Made by a program: the position numbers and the translations under genes. A stretch of 64,000 nt of DNA, from positions 1 to 64,000 of the forward strand of contig NZ_VTXD01000008.1 of assembly GCF_013114625.1 (NCBI RefSeq), read 5' to 3'. The DNA is from Vibrio sp. 99-70-13A1 (GTDB taxonomy: Bacteria; Pseudomonadota; Gammaproteobacteria; Enterobacterales; Vibrionaceae). The notes below the pieces were generated by a model. The model was not told the origin of the DNA. It made no database searches and worked only from the letters and a program-made list of their open reading frames with translations. Of this stretch, positions 25,914-34,897 are shown piece after piece. Every line of letters starts with the position of its first letter. Position 1 is the stretch's first letter.

Positions 25914-26696
25914 GTGGATATTTTGTCTCACTTGCATTCTCATCGTTCAATTCGTCAGTATAAATCTCAAGAAATCCCGCAAGAAGTGTTAGATGAAGTG
26001 CTACAAGCCGGTATTCGAGCTTCTTCATCGGGCAACATGCAGTCATATTCGATTATTGTCACGAAAGATCCTGCTATTCGTGAAAAACTTTATCAGCCAC
26101 ACATGGAACAGAATATGGTGGTTGATGCACCAGTATTAGTCACATTTTGTGCTGATTTTCGTCGAATGAAAAAGTGGTTAGAACTCAATGAAGCTAAGCC
26201 TAATTTCGACAACTTTATGAGTTTCATGATCGCGACAATTGATGCCACTTTAGTCTCGCAAAACGTTGCGACAGCTGCAGAAGCTAAAGGTTTAGGGCTA
26301 TGTTATATGGGTTCAACGTTAGCTAACTGCGACCAGATCGGTGAGATACTTAATCTGCCTGAAGGTGTTGTGCCCGTGGTTGGCTATTCGCTTGGGTATG
26401 CTGATGAAGATCCAGAAGTGAGAGATCGTTTACCTGTAGAAGGGTTGGTTCATTATGAAACATATCAAGACCAAACGGATGAGCAGATTAACGCTATTTA
26501 TAAGCAGCGAGAAACAGACGGTTGGAACCGTTATATGTCGTTCCCAGAGCTTAAAGCTAAGATTGAAGCATCTGATGTAAAGAACTTGGCTCAGCTATAT
26601 ACAACTCTTAAATATACGCGTGAGTCACACGTCGAGTTTTCACAAAGTGTTCTTCATTACATTGAAAAACAAGGCTTTATGAATCACAGTTTATAG
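25914..26696 (+). CDS. NfsA/Frp-like FMN nitroreductase
   Basis: Flavin-dependent oxidoreductase (260 residues) of the nitroreductase superfamily. FMN-binding features are HRSIRQYKSQEIP near the N terminus, 'ASSSGNMQSYSIIVTKD', and GLGLCYMGSTLANC in the middle. The C-terminal extension resembles NfsA and Vibrio Frp, which reduce nitro compounds, quinones or FMN with NAD(P)H. GTG start at 25914 with AAGGA nine bases before. It may share physiology with the next gene, a flavin-dependent membrane reductase, but is separately transcribed. Confidence 0.85.
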   Translation: MDILSHLHSHRSIRQYKSQEIPQEVLDEVLQAGIRASSSGNMQSYSIIVTKDPAIREKLYQPHMEQNMVVDAPVLVTFCADFRRMKKWLELNEAKPNFDNFMSFMIATIDATLVSQNVATAAEAKGLGLCYMGSTLANCDQIGEILNLPEGVVPVVGYSLGYADEDPEVRDRLPVEGLVHYETYQDQTDEQINAIYKQRETDGWNRYMSFPELKAKIEASDVKNLAQLYTTLKYTRESHVEFSQSVLHYIEKQGFMNHSL

Positions 26697-26811
26697 TTGG
26701 AAAAGCTATACCTAGAGTAAACTATGCGTAGAGTAAAACATAGTTAGAACCTGCTATAGATAGAATCAGCGAGAGATCGGAGAAAGCCTTTGTCTCTCTA
26801 GTTAATCGAGC

Positions 26812-26860
26812 TAAAAAATGTGCCAGTCATGCTTTAGTTACAGTGTGATTGGCATTTTTG
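26812..26860 (+). terminator. Imperfect terminator after the nitroreductase gene
   Basis: AAAAAATGTGCCAGTCA can pair with TGATTGGCATTTTT with small bulges and is followed by a T run. Confidence 0.6.
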
Positions 26861-26971
26861 TATTGGGGAGGCACTTAGGGTTTATCGCTGGAAGCTGAAT
26901 AATCAATTCAGGTTTCATTCACATTCAACATGTCATTCTAAAACTATCCCAGAATCTTCTTCGGTTTTATT

Positions 26972-28252
26972 ATGACATTCAAACATTTCCCCTTAATTAT
27001 CATTGGCTCCTTATTGTCGGTAGGCGTATGGTTTTTGCTTCCTGTTGATTTGGAACTAGCTCGAAAAATTCCGGCTTTCTTTGCCACTATCTCAATGATC
27101 AGTATGGCGTTAGCTATGGTGATCAGCTGCCGCCCTAAATGGATAGAGCCTTTAGTAGGGGGTATGGATAAAGCGTACATTTGGCATAAATGGCTGGGCA
27201 TTTTCGGTTTACTCGGCGCAAGCTTTCACTGGATGTTAGTACCGGGACCCGCTGGCAATGCGCTTGACCCTCAGTTTGCTGAAATGGGGGAAGAAATCGG
27301 GCAATGGGCGATGTATGGATTGTTGTTGCTAGGCGGCGTGAGTATGGTTAAACAAATCCCATATCGAATCTGGTTTTATACTCATAAATTGATGGGACCT
27401 ATCTTTCTTATCTCTATTTACCATACGTTTTTTTCTGATGTACCGTTTGAGTTATTCAGTTTAACCGGGGCAGCTTTGGTTGTGGTTTCACTTATTGGTT
27501 CAGTGAGTTGGGTTTACAAAACATTCATGAAGCCTAAGCAGTATTGTGCTTATCAAGTGACAGATGTGAACCCTATGGATGATGCTGTTGAAGTCGTCAT
27601 GAAAGCGGAAGGTGAAGGCATTCAATATCATGCTGGTCAGTTTGCTTATCTCGACTTTGGCTTTGATCGTGTTGAACATTTTCACCCGTTCACCATTACA
27701 TCAGCTCCTGAAATTTCTTCGACCTCTAATGTGGCGAGTGCTAAAAGCAAAGGCACTGGTCAAGAACTAAGCTTCGTCATTAGAGGGTTAGGTCGTCACA
27801 CCAAAGAATTGCAAAGTAGACTTAACGTTGGTTTGAATGTCACGGTGGACGGCGGTTACGGTAGGCTACATGCGAAGAAGAAAGCCAATAAGCCTCAAGT
27901 TTGGATTGCTGGTGGCATAGGCATTACACCATTCCTTGCGTGGATTCGTAGCTGGAAAGAAAACGATCAACCCGTGCATTTGTTTTATGTGGGAAGAGGG
28001 TCGCTCTATTCGTTAATGCTTGAGAAAGTAGGGCAATTGATTGGTTCTAAACGAATCATACTGCATAAGCAAAGTGCTGAAAGTGAGCGATTAACGGCAG
28101 AAATTATGTGCTCAAAGTTAGATTTGGATATTAAACAGTATCAGTGGTTTGCTTGTGGACCAACCCCAATGCTGATGTCATTGAAATCTCAGCTAGTTGA
28201 GAAGGGGATGAAAACCAATCAGTGGCACAATGAAAACTTTAGCATGCGATAA
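26972..28252 (+). CDS. Ferric-reductase-like membrane flavocytochrome
   Basis: A 426-residue protein with an N-terminal six-helix heme domain (Ferric_reduct; His in WHKWLGIFGLLGASFHWML and YTHKLMGPIFLISIYHTFF) and a C-terminal FAD/NAD(P)H reductase half. FAD contacts are HPFTITSAP; the nucleotide region is WIAGGIGITPFLAW and the end is WFACGPTPMLMSLK. It would move electrons from NAD(P)H through FAD and heme across the inner membrane to ferric iron, oxygen or another acceptor. It stands alone, and no Fur box was picked out. Confidence 0.85.
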   Translation: MTFKHFPLIIIGSLLSVGVWFLLPVDLELARKIPAFFATISMISMALAMVISCRPKWIEPLVGGMDKAYIWHKWLGIFGLLGASFHWMLVPGPAGNALDPQFAEMGEEIGQWAMYGLLLLGGVSMVKQIPYRIWFYTHKLMGPIFLISIYHTFFSDVPFELFSLTGAALVVVSLIGSVSWVYKTFMKPKQYCAYQVTDVNPMDDAVEVVMKAEGEGIQYHAGQFAYLDFGFDRVEHFHPFTITSAPEISSTSNVASAKSKGTGQELSFVIRGLGRHTKELQSRLNVGLNVTVDGGYGRLHAKKKANKPQVWIAGGIGITPFLAWIRSWKENDQPVHLFYVGRGSLYSLMLEKVGQLIGSKRIILHKQSAESERLTAEIMCSKLDLDIKQYQWFACGPTPMLMSLKSQLVEKGMKTNQWHNENFSMR

Positions 28253-28306
28253 TCGCGTTAGTTTTCAGTAACTCATTTATTCGAATCCCATTTAAAGGCA
28301 GCGGCA

Positions 28307-28789
28307 TCAAAAGATGTCGCTGAACCAAGCGTTTAACTGTTCACGTTTATCATCGGGTCCATTGATGACTACTAATCCCTGAAGGCTGGCTTGATCCCAA
28401 GAAATAGTACCTGTTGCCAATGCGTCGAATACATCGAGTTCAGTAATTAGTAATAGATCCTCTTTTGTTGGTAGGGTTTCTCGCCCAGAAACGTTCACCT
28501 CTTTTCCAATATTAATCTCACTATAATGACCTTTAATGGCTTCGAATAAGTTGAAGTCTGTTCTCAGCGAGTGTTCTTTAGCAAGCGCTGCTTTTATAGC
28601 AAACAATCGGAAGTGGTCTGGTTTATTAAGGTTGTTAAATTCATCGTCTTGACGGGCATTAATGATATTGCCAAAAACTTCCAGTGAACCTGGCTCTGTC
28701 ACCAGGCTAAAGCCAGTTTCTTGGTGTAACCCACACGCAAAAACAAGCGAAGAACTTAATGAAAGAAGTAGAGCAATTCGTCTTAACAT
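28307..28789 (-). CDS. Secreted protein of unknown function
   Basis: A 160-residue exported protein. The signal peptide (residues 1-19, ending VFA-C) is cut directly before Cys19, so a lipoprotein is conceivable but the SLVFAC sequence is not a standard lipobox. The rest is soluble, with 'EKEVNVSGRETLPTKEDLLL'-type segments and no known motif. A second conserved-looking stretch is WDQASLQGLVVINGPDD near the C terminus. Convergent with the ferric-reductase gene; alone on its strand. Function not assigned. Confidence 0.7.
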   Translation of the reverse strand: MLRRIALLLSLSSSLVFACGLHQETGFSLVTEPGSLEVFGNIINARQDDEFNNLNKPDHFRLFAIKAALAKEHSLRTDFNLFEAIKGHYSEINIGKEVNVSGRETLPTKEDLLLITELDVFDALATGTISWDQASLQGLVVINGPDDKREQLNAWFSDIF

Positions 28790-28856
28790 GGTGACCTCTC
28801 ACTTTAAGTGGTAATTATGCCGGATGGCGCACTTTACCAGTAAATCAAACCTAAAG

Positions 28857-28881
28857 ATAAAGGGACCACGAAGGTCCCTTT
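28857..28881 (-). terminator. Terminator of the alkylsulfatase gene
   Basis: AAAGGGACC and GGTCCCTTT around ACGAA, 34 bases after the alkylsulfatase stop on the minus strand. Confidence 0.75.
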
Positions 28882-28914
28882 GGTTTATTGTTTTCTATCC
28901 TTTGAATCTATCAG

Positions 28915-30891
28915 CTATCGAACGATTAGCATGATTTCTTCAGGAGTCATTGGTTTATCGAAGTAGCTCATGAATTGACCGAAGCCTTTGATGTCGCCAT
29001 TCGAGAATTTGAATGCGCCAGACTGTAGGTTTGTACCAATCACTTGTTGAGCGTTTGGACCTGCAATCAAGATTTGGTTCAGTACTTCACGAGTAGTGTC
29101 GATTTGTACATCAGCGCCTTTCACTGCTTGTTCGTGTAACTGAGCAATACCGTTACGAACTTCAATAGTGAATGATTCGTTAGTATCAGCAAAGTTGTAC
29201 GTCAGCATCATGTTCACATCTAGCGTGTTTTCTGCAATGAGGGTAGAAGTCATCATGTCGAAGATTTGCTTACTTGGTAGGGCTGTTAGTACGTCCACAG
29301 AAGCAAAGCTAATCATGTTAGAGAAATCACGAGTGCCTTCTAGTTCAGCAGCAGCATTCAATGCCCAGTTGCGCCAGTTGATGTTCACTTGATCTGCAGA
29401 CCATGCTTTGTAAGCTCTTGCTTTCAGTAAGCGAGCTTCCATGTCATCTTTGTTTACCGTGATTGGGTAAGAAAGAATCTCTGCTGCAAAGGTGTAGTTC
29501 TCTGCTTTCATCGCCGCTTTTGCCGTGTCGATGATGTTGTCGCGACCGCCCATGATCTCTACGAATGCTTTAGCACGTTGCTCGTAAGCCATTGGTTCTA
29601 ACTGCCATGGATCCGCTTCGAAGAAACCGTTGTAACCAACGTAAATTTGACGAACCGCGTGTGCAACGGTGCCGTAGTGCTCACCTAACCAAGGGTGCTC
29701 TGCAAGGTGCTTAGGAAGTTTTACCACTTCAACTAGCTCATCTGGCGTCATACCTTTGTTCATGTAACGAATTGTTTGGTCATGCGTGTATTGAATCGCA
29801 TCACGGTAAGCAGTAAGTACGTTAGCTACTGCTTCTTTACCTTCAACTGGACGACCATGAGAGTTAATCATGATTTCAGTGTCGAACTTACGCATTACGT
29901 CGATACCTTTGAACCACATTGATGGGTCACGGAATTTCGTACCACGAATAGTGTGAAGGTTCGGGAAGTTTTCACCTTGAAGTACTTCTGCTGCGTGCAG
30001 AATTTTCTGTTCTGGAAGGTAAACAACTAGCTCATCTTTAGTTTCAGAAGGTACGTTTTCGATGTGCATTTTAACACCCGAAATTTCAATCTCTAGGTGA
30101 CCTTTGCTTGGCACAAGCACGTTTGGTTCAATGAACGAGATCGCGCCCTGCATGAAACGCGGACCTAGACCATCGTTTACTGTGCCATGCTCACCTTCTT
30201 CTACGTGCTTAGCACCTGTGTAAGAAGTTCGGTGACCAAATAGTGTGCCTAGGTTTGAAGACCAGTTAGCAACGGCTGCTGTTAGACCTTCTTCAGCGAT
30301 GATTTTAACGTCGCCTGACGCCACTTCTTCGTCGGTCACCCACGCACGAACACCCGAAATGTGGTCGATATGATTATGAGAATAGATGATTGCTTTTACT
30401 GGTTTATCCGTGATTTGACGGAACTGCGCTTTAACAGATTCAGCCATTTCTACTGATTCACCTGGGTCAACGATGATAATGCCATCGTCACCTTCAATCA
30501 TTACCGGAGTATCAAGACCGAAACCGTAACCAAGATAAACATTGTCATCTACCTTGATGATCGCTTGGTCCATTTTACGACCATGCTTGGTTAGAGTAGG
30601 ATGAACATGGTCAGACTCAGCAGTGTAAGCTAGAGAATCGCCTGTTTTAGAAACAACTTGAATACGTTCGCCTTTACCCCAGAATAGGTTAGATTTATGT
30701 TCGAATAGAACCTCGCTCTTGTAACGTGAATCAAGATCGATGTTTTGGTATTGAGCTGCATTTGCAGTTTGAAGCTCTTGACCTATTTTCGATGTTGCTT
30801 CAACAACCGGAGTTGCAGAGGCAAAGCCAGAAGTAAAAAGAACACTTGCAATCGCAACGGGTAAAGCCATTTTCTTAAACGTATTAGTCAT
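28915..30891 (-). CDS. SdsA-like alkylsulfatase (metallo-beta-lactamase fold)
   Basis: Secreted zinc hydrolase that cleaves long-chain alkyl sulfates such as dodecyl sulfate. I start it at ATG 30891 behind AGGTCAC (658 residues); that gives a signal peptide ending FASA. The longer frame to 30984 would run through the promoter. The MBL motif YSHNHIDHISG (His about 172-177) and VINSHGRPVEG-like His are present, followed by a dimerisation domain and a C-terminal SCP2-like domain of about 120 residues, the SdsA1/YjcS order. Two ATCG-N6-CGAT palindromes lie upstream, shared with neighbouring genes and with a LysR gene that could play the role of SdsB. Confidence 0.88.
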   Translation of the reverse strand: MTNTFKKMALPVAIASVLFTSGFASATPVVEATSKIGQELQTANAAQYQNIDLDSRYKSEVLFEHKSNLFWGKGERIQVVSKTGDSLAYTAESDHVHPTLTKHGRKMDQAIIKVDDNVYLGYGFGLDTPVMIEGDDGIIIVDPGESVEMAESVKAQFRQITDKPVKAIIYSHNHIDHISGVRAWVTDEEVASGDVKIIAEEGLTAAVANWSSNLGTLFGHRTSYTGAKHVEEGEHGTVNDGLGPRFMQGAISFIEPNVLVPSKGHLEIEISGVKMHIENVPSETKDELVVYLPEQKILHAAEVLQGENFPNLHTIRGTKFRDPSMWFKGIDVMRKFDTEIMINSHGRPVEGKEAVANVLTAYRDAIQYTHDQTIRYMNKGMTPDELVEVVKLPKHLAEHPWLGEHYGTVAHAVRQIYVGYNGFFEADPWQLEPMAYEQRAKAFVEIMGGRDNIIDTAKAAMKAENYTFAAEILSYPITVNKDDMEARLLKARAYKAWSADQVNINWRNWALNAAAELEGTRDFSNMISFASVDVLTALPSKQIFDMMTSTLIAENTLDVNMMLTYNFADTNESFTIEVRNGIAQLHEQAVKGADVQIDTTREVLNQILIAGPNAQQVIGTNLQSGAFKFSNGDIKGFGQFMSYFDKPMTPEEIMLIVR

Positions 30892-30955
30892 AATGTGACC
30901 TTTATTTTTAAAACAGGAATAGGATTTGATGGGGTAATCATAAAGAGGTAAGTAA

Positions 30956-31032
30956 GTGGTATCTACGAGGTAATTCGATTTCAATATATCGTTATTGCGA
31001 TGGTTTGGTTTTAGTTGAATCGTTTAATCGAT
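30956..31032 (-). promoter_or_regulatory. LysR-type promoter of the alkylsulfatase gene (two sites)
   Basis: ATCGTTATTGCGAT (30988-31001) and ATCGTTTAATCGAT (31019-31032) are 31 bp apart centre to centre, three helical turns. The -10 element on the minus strand is TAGATA (30965-30960), 32 bp from the centre of the near site; its -35 is poor, as in activator-dependent promoters. The near site would fall at about -41 and the far one at about -72, as LysR proteins usually bind. Confidence 0.7.
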
Positions 31033-31077
31033 TTTATTGAGCTGGGTCAAACAAAGATTCGCGGCATGAATAGATAT

Positions 31078-31107
31078 AAAAAAACACCTCAAGGTTGAGG
31101 TGTTTTT
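31078..31107 (-). terminator. Terminator after the HlyD-family gene
   Basis: AAAAACACCTCAA and TTGAGGTGTTTTT form a 13-bp stem with a minimal loop. On the minus strand it ends the transcript of the inner-membrane/HlyD pair. Confidence 0.85.
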
Positions 31108-31132
31108 ATCCAATAATGGAGCATAGAATCTT

Positions 31133-31180
31133 TCTATGAAGCTATGAAGCTATGAAGCTATGAAGCTATGAAGCTATGCG
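31133..31180. repeat. Tandem repeat, 8 bp x 6 (four perfect)
   Basis: Four perfect GCTATGAA units (31141-31172) flanked by TCTATGAA and GCTATGCG. It lies directly after the HlyD-family stop, before the terminator on the minus strand. Confidence 0.95.
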
Positions 31181-31190
31181 AATGAGAATA

Positions 31191-32180
31191 TTACCAAGCA
31201 CCCAGATAAGATTTGTAAGATTGAAGGCGAACTGTTGCAGCACCAATTACATCAATGAAGCCCCAAAATGGATGCGGTTTCTCTGCGGAAATCCAAGCTG
31301 AACCTGCTGCGCCTATTGGAATGTTGTAGCCTTCAGGTTCAAATATTTCGAGTACGATCGTTCGCCCTAAGCCATTACCGTTACGAACAACGTGTTGACC
31401 AACGCTTTGCGGTCCTTGAAGAGGTGAAATGCTCGATTCACCAGTACCAGCCGTAAAGCTGTGAACTTTTGCGCGGAACACGTGACCAGGGTAAGCGTCA
31501 ACGAAGAACTCAGCAAAGTCGCCTACTTTTACATAACCGTAAGTTTGGTCTGAAATACGCATTTCAAGGAATTTTTTACTGGTGTTGTATAGGTGCATGT
31601 TACCCATCACCGAACCTTCAGCAATATTCACTATCGACACTTGACCATCAAACTCGGCGGTTATGGTTTTCTTTTCTTGTGCCCAGTTTACCTTCTGTAA
31701 ATCGGCTTTTAGCGACGCTAATGCGGCATTCATAACACGAAGATCTGAATTGAATTTTTCTACGTCACGAGTATTGAAGATTTGAGGCGATGTTTCAGCG
31801 CGATCCAAATCGCGAGTCATCTGCTTAATCTCTTCTTCTTTTTGTACAATCGAAGATTCAATTTTTGCTTTATCTGCCGCCGAATTAATGTCGACTAATG
31901 TATAGATCACATCGCCTTTCTTAATTATTTGGTTGTGATCAACGAATACTTGGTCGATCTGTTGGCCGAAAACAGGAGACATTACAGCGTGTGGTGCTTT
32001 TACCGTTGTTGAATTAGTCATATCTACTGGCGCCCAAAGGCGAGATACGATAGCTAACAAACCTAAAATAACCGCACCTCCAATAGCTGCCCATGTGTAG
32101 TTTTTAAAGCTCTTTTTTAATGCGCCAGTCGCAAACAGAGACCATACAATCAGAATATATGGGATCATCATTTCTTTCAT
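31191..32180 (-). CDS. HlyD/EmrA-family membrane-fusion protein
   Basis: Single-helix periplasmic adaptor of 329 residues. An N-terminal membrane helix (about 26-48) is followed by the first lipoyl half (VMSPVFGQQIDQVFVDHNQI, IKKGDVIYTL), a coiled coil (about 110-165) and the second lipoyl half (TAEFDGQVSIVNIAEGSV), then beta-barrel domains. It overlaps the upstream membrane-protein gene by one base (TAATG), so the two are translationally coupled and probably form a complex, like the YibH/YibI-type pairs. No dedicated pump gene is adjacent. Its place in the alkylsulfatase cluster suggests handling of amphipathic compounds. Confidence 0.8.
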   Translation of the reverse strand: MKEMMIPYILIVWSLFATGALKKSFKNYTWAAIGGAVILGLLAIVSRLWAPVDMTNSTTVKAPHAVMSPVFGQQIDQVFVDHNQIIKKGDVIYTLVDINSAADKAKIESSIVQKEEEIKQMTRDLDRAETSPQIFNTRDVEKFNSDLRVMNAALASLKADLQKVNWAQEKKTITAEFDGQVSIVNIAEGSVMGNMHLYNTSKKFLEMRISDQTYGYVKVGDFAEFFVDAYPGHVFRAKVHSFTAGTGESSISPLQGPQSVGQHVVRNGNGLGRTIVLEIFEPEGYNIPIGAAGSAWISAEKPHPFWGFIDVIGAATVRLQSYKSYLGAW

Positions 32181-32806
32181 TATGCTGCCTCGTTTCCGGT
32201 TGCTGTCTGTTTAGTATTCGCTTGGTTGGTAAGCTCTTGGTCGTTTGAATTTTGGTTTTTTGAAGCAATTTCGTTTGAAGCAATTTCGCTCGAAGATCGG
32301 TCGCCTGAAATTTGATTATGTAAGGTTTGATCGCTCGTTGCTGCATCTTTAGGTTGAACACCACGGCGAATGACATCACTGATGGATTGACCTATATGTT
32401 TCCAGTTTGCTAGTGCGATAACCAGAGCGATAACCCAGAAGGTTTTGCTAATGAATAAGCCACAAAGGGAAAGAGCGAATACAATTTGAACATGCGCACT
32501 TTTGTGCTCTTTTGCTTTATGTACGCCGAGTTCATGGACTTGCCACATGCCGTATATAGCAGCAAACACCACAGCCATAGTTACGGAAAACAGATAACCT
32601 GAGAAATACTCTGTTTGAAAAAACGTCATCATCATTTCGTTTGGGTGGTTATTGAATTGGCTAAGGTCGATGTCTTTTGAATGTATTTTACCCATTGGTG
32701 CCAGCACCCAAGCGCCAGCAAACATCAGCACCATAAAAAGGATGAACTTAATAAAGACTAAGGCGACAACCCAAATCTTTTGGAAAACAATTTTAAGAAA
32801 TTTCAT
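32180..32806 (-). CDS. Inner-membrane protein paired with the HlyD-family gene
   Basis: A 208-residue protein with four predicted membrane helices (about 10-38, 70-90, 105-122 and 123-138). The last 65 residues are a low-complexity tail rich in Asn, Gln, Ser and Thr (SDQTLHNQISGDRSSSEIAS and onwards) with near-repeats of EIAS. I do not recognise the family. It overlaps the HlyD-family gene by one base. The upstream leader is long, about 365 bases from the predicted promoter, and contains a large inverted repeat. Confidence 0.7.
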   Translation of the reverse strand: MKFLKIVFQKIWVVALVFIKFILFMVLMFAGAWVLAPMGKIHSKDIDLSQFNNHPNEMMMTFFQTEYFSGYLFSVTMAVVFAAIYGMWQVHELGVHKAKEHKSAHVQIVFALSLCGLFISKTFWVIALVIALANWKHIGQSISDVIRRGVQPKDAATSDQTLHNQISGDRSSSEIASNEIASKNQNSNDQELTNQANTKQTATGNEAA

Positions 32807-33173
32807 ATCTCTACCTACGTAAAATAAGAAGAGAGAACTTGTAGCCTAGAATACTTTTTAGCATCACCTGAGAAGTTAATGTCTACCGCGTTTTAGTCAT
32901 ACTACGCATAGACAAAAGGTGTCGATGAACTCTAAAAATAATGGCGCTATATCCAGACAACGGATTCTCTGTATTAGGCACAAATTGGCCCCTTAGTGAA
33001 TCAACTTCATTGTCTCGTTCCACAAAATTACGAGTATTGGTCTTATCCGGTGTAACTCACCTAATATAAGGGGCTCTTCCATGATGCTTTACACTGACTT
33101 TGATAAAACATTCGTCATTCTGTTAGTTCGAGTGAACATTGATTTACTAGCAGGATAATAGGAAGAGAATTGG

Positions 33174-33220
33174 GTGGTATCTACCGTGTAATACGATTTC
33201 AATATATCGAATTTACGATG
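33174..33220 (-). promoter_or_regulatory. LysR-type promoter of the membrane-protein/HlyD unit
   Basis: ATCGAATTTACGAT (33206-33219) with TAGATA (minus strand, 33183-33178) at exactly the spacing seen before the alkylsulfatase gene, 32 bp centre to centre. Over 47 bases this region and 30956-31002 agree at 39 positions, including GTGGTATCTAC and CGATTTCAATATATCG. Confidence 0.7.
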
Positions 33221-33335
33221 TATTTATCTAACACTAAATTGGTATCCCGATTATTTGAAAAGGCTCATATACATATCGAAAACTTTGTTCACTAACTTGG
33301 TCTGGATCATAGAAGTGGATGAAAAAAGATAGAAA

Positions 33336-33370
33336 GACCGGTCTAAAATCTTTGAGAACTTAGACTGGTC
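33336..33370 (-). terminator. Terminator of the outer-membrane protein gene
   Basis: GACCGGTCTAA and TTAGACTGGTC pair with one mismatch; a T-rich tract follows on the minus strand. It is 19 bases after the stop at 33389. Confidence 0.75.
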
Positions 33371-33388
33371 TGGAGGGATTTGAATCGT

Positions 33389-34294
33389 TTATTTGAATGG
33401 GTTCAATGTAACCGGAGCAATGAAGAATTTCAGGTTCCAATCTGGCGCATACGGAACATATTCTGATGGGTTAGTTGCGCCAACATTAGCATCTGGTTTC
33501 ATTACATAATATTGAAGCTCAACACCCCAGCGAACGGGCATCGGTCCAATTTTAAACATATCGATATAGCCTAAGCCTACTGGAACCGTAAATTGGTCTG
33601 AGCCATCTTTTGTCCAATCAACTTGTATATTCGGTGTCATACCAATTAGGGCAGTGCTATTTAAGCGGTAGTTTAAAAAATACTGGATATCCGCTTGGCT
33701 TGTTGAGTCTGTGACGCTATCACTTCCTCCTACATCCCACCATTGTTGAGCTAAAAAACCAACGTTCCAGCTTTCAATACTTGTTGGGTTACCTGTTTCT
33801 TTACCAAGGCGAGCCACCATTGCAGCAGGACCTACCTGCCATTTATCTTGTGTTAAACCGTCAGTACCTGTGGGCATGATAACGGTTGGACCAACACCCC
33901 AAATCCAACCGTCGTCACGGTTAGGTGCTGCCATTGATAGAAAAACAGTATCGCCCATACCATTTGTACGACCTTCAAAGAAGTCACCGTCTTCACGATC
34001 TCCTGGAGCGCTATAATGGTTCGCCACCAGACGGTTAACTAGGTTCCACTCACCATCCATAATAGGGACTGGCATTACTGGTTGAAAGCTGAAGCGGTTT
34101 TGCATTTCATGGTGACCATCGTCCTTTTCTAGGACTGTGTAATCATTTTGAGTGATCAGCATCCAAACATCTGAAACAGGGTTTGCAGACTTTTTAGCGG
34201 CTTCTTGAACTGATAATTTTTCTTGTGCACTCACTGATGTAGAGAGTAATGCTGCTGCGGTGATTGCAACAGAAAGAAGATTCTTTTTAAGCAT
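33389..34294 (-). CDS. Outer-membrane protein of the alkylsulfatase cluster
   Basis: A 301-residue probable outer-membrane beta-barrel of the type often labelled 'neuromedin U' or phenol-pathway MetA-like. ATG 34294 follows AAGGATAT and gives a signal peptide (MLKKNLLSVAITAAALLSTS, ends VSA). It contains aromatic-rich strands (DDGWIWGVGPTVIMPTGTDG, WNVGFLAQQWWDVGG) and closes with FFIAPVTLNPF. It shares the operator and -10 spacing of the alkylsulfatase promoter, so it belongs to the same regulon and may pass amphipathic compounds. Direct function is not known. Confidence 0.75.
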   Translation of the reverse strand: MLKKNLLSVAITAAALLSTSVSAQEKLSVQEAAKKSANPVSDVWMLITQNDYTVLEKDDGHHEMQNRFSFQPVMPVPIMDGEWNLVNRLVANHYSAPGDREDGDFFEGRTNGMGDTVFLSMAAPNRDDGWIWGVGPTVIMPTGTDGLTQDKWQVGPAAMVARLGKETGNPTSIESWNVGFLAQQWWDVGGSDSVTDSTSQADIQYFLNYRLNSTALIGMTPNIQVDWTKDGSDQFTVPVGLGYIDMFKIGPMPVRWGVELQYYVMKPDANVGATNPSEYVPYAPDWNLKFFIAPVTLNPFK

Positions 34295-34405
34295 ATCTAT
34301 ATCCTTAACCATAATTTTTAGGGAATTTTTCCAATTTCAATTTCAACTTCATAGTCATGAAGCGTTTATCCGTTGAAGGGGAATATAGAGGAAGTAAATA
34401 ATATG

Positions 34406-34447
34406 AATCTACGTGATATTTCGCTTTGTAATTATCGTAAATCCGAT
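34406..34447 (-). promoter_or_regulatory. LysR-type promoter of the outer-membrane protein gene
   Basis: ATCGTAAATCCGAT (34434-34447) and the minus-strand -10 TAGATT (34411-34406) are 32 bp apart centre to centre, the same as in the two neighbouring promoters, although the surrounding sequence has diverged. Confidence 0.7.
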
Positions 34448-34876
34448 AGTTACAGTTCTTTACTCTGAAAAAATACAGTTTAATGAAAATAATTGAGCGT
34501 CATTTGAGCAAGTGTAAATTTGTTTTCCAGGAAAATAGCGTGTAGATAAAGTGAGCGAAAAGTTTGCCACGCTAAGTACAGTAAGGGTTGGAGCTTATAA
34601 CGCACGAAGATAAATAGGCTTATCTGAAAAGCGTATGTTGAGAAATGTGCAATGTTCAACGTGTACGGCAAAAAGATACAACGAGCTTTACTAAGTAATA
34701 TAAAGTGAGGTATGAAACAGTGTCACAAAAAACGAGACAATAACCCCTTGTTTATCGCAGTTATTAGTTTAAAATTCAATACAAATCAAAACGGCATAGC
34801 AATGATTTGCGGATAAACGATCTGAAAGCGAAGGATTGAAAATCTAAAAATGTATATGAACAACATAAATAGAAAA

Positions 34877-34897
34877 AGCTTAACCAAGGCTAAGCTT
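34877..34897 (-). terminator. Terminator of the FadL-family gene
   Basis: AAGCTTA and TAAGCTT arms; on the minus strand a T run follows. It is about 90 bases after the stop at 34984. Confidence 0.6.

Larger units (their letters stand above)
32807..33388. other. Long leader with inverted repeat and conserved promoter
   Basis: No gene is visible in 582 bases. GCCCCTTA (32991-32998 region) pairs with TAAGGGGC (33067-33074 region) across about 70 bases. The predicted promoter at 33174-33220 would give a leader of roughly 365 bases before the membrane-protein start at 32806. A terminator for the neighbouring outer-membrane gene lies at 33336-33370. Confidence 0.5.

Noticed and set aside
30892-30984. 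Longer N terminus of the alkylsulfatase
   Set aside because: The added residues would be encoded by the promoter and leader, and the signal peptide begins properly at 30891.
31133-31180. Short tandem arrays considered as CRISPR arrays
   Set aside because: Units of 6-19 bp without spacers and no cas genes; they are simple tandem repeats.
34480-34671. 63-codon minus-strand frame in the gap after the outer-membrane protein gene
   Set aside because: No ribosome binding site, no neighbours on a shared transcript, and the sequence is not protein-like.
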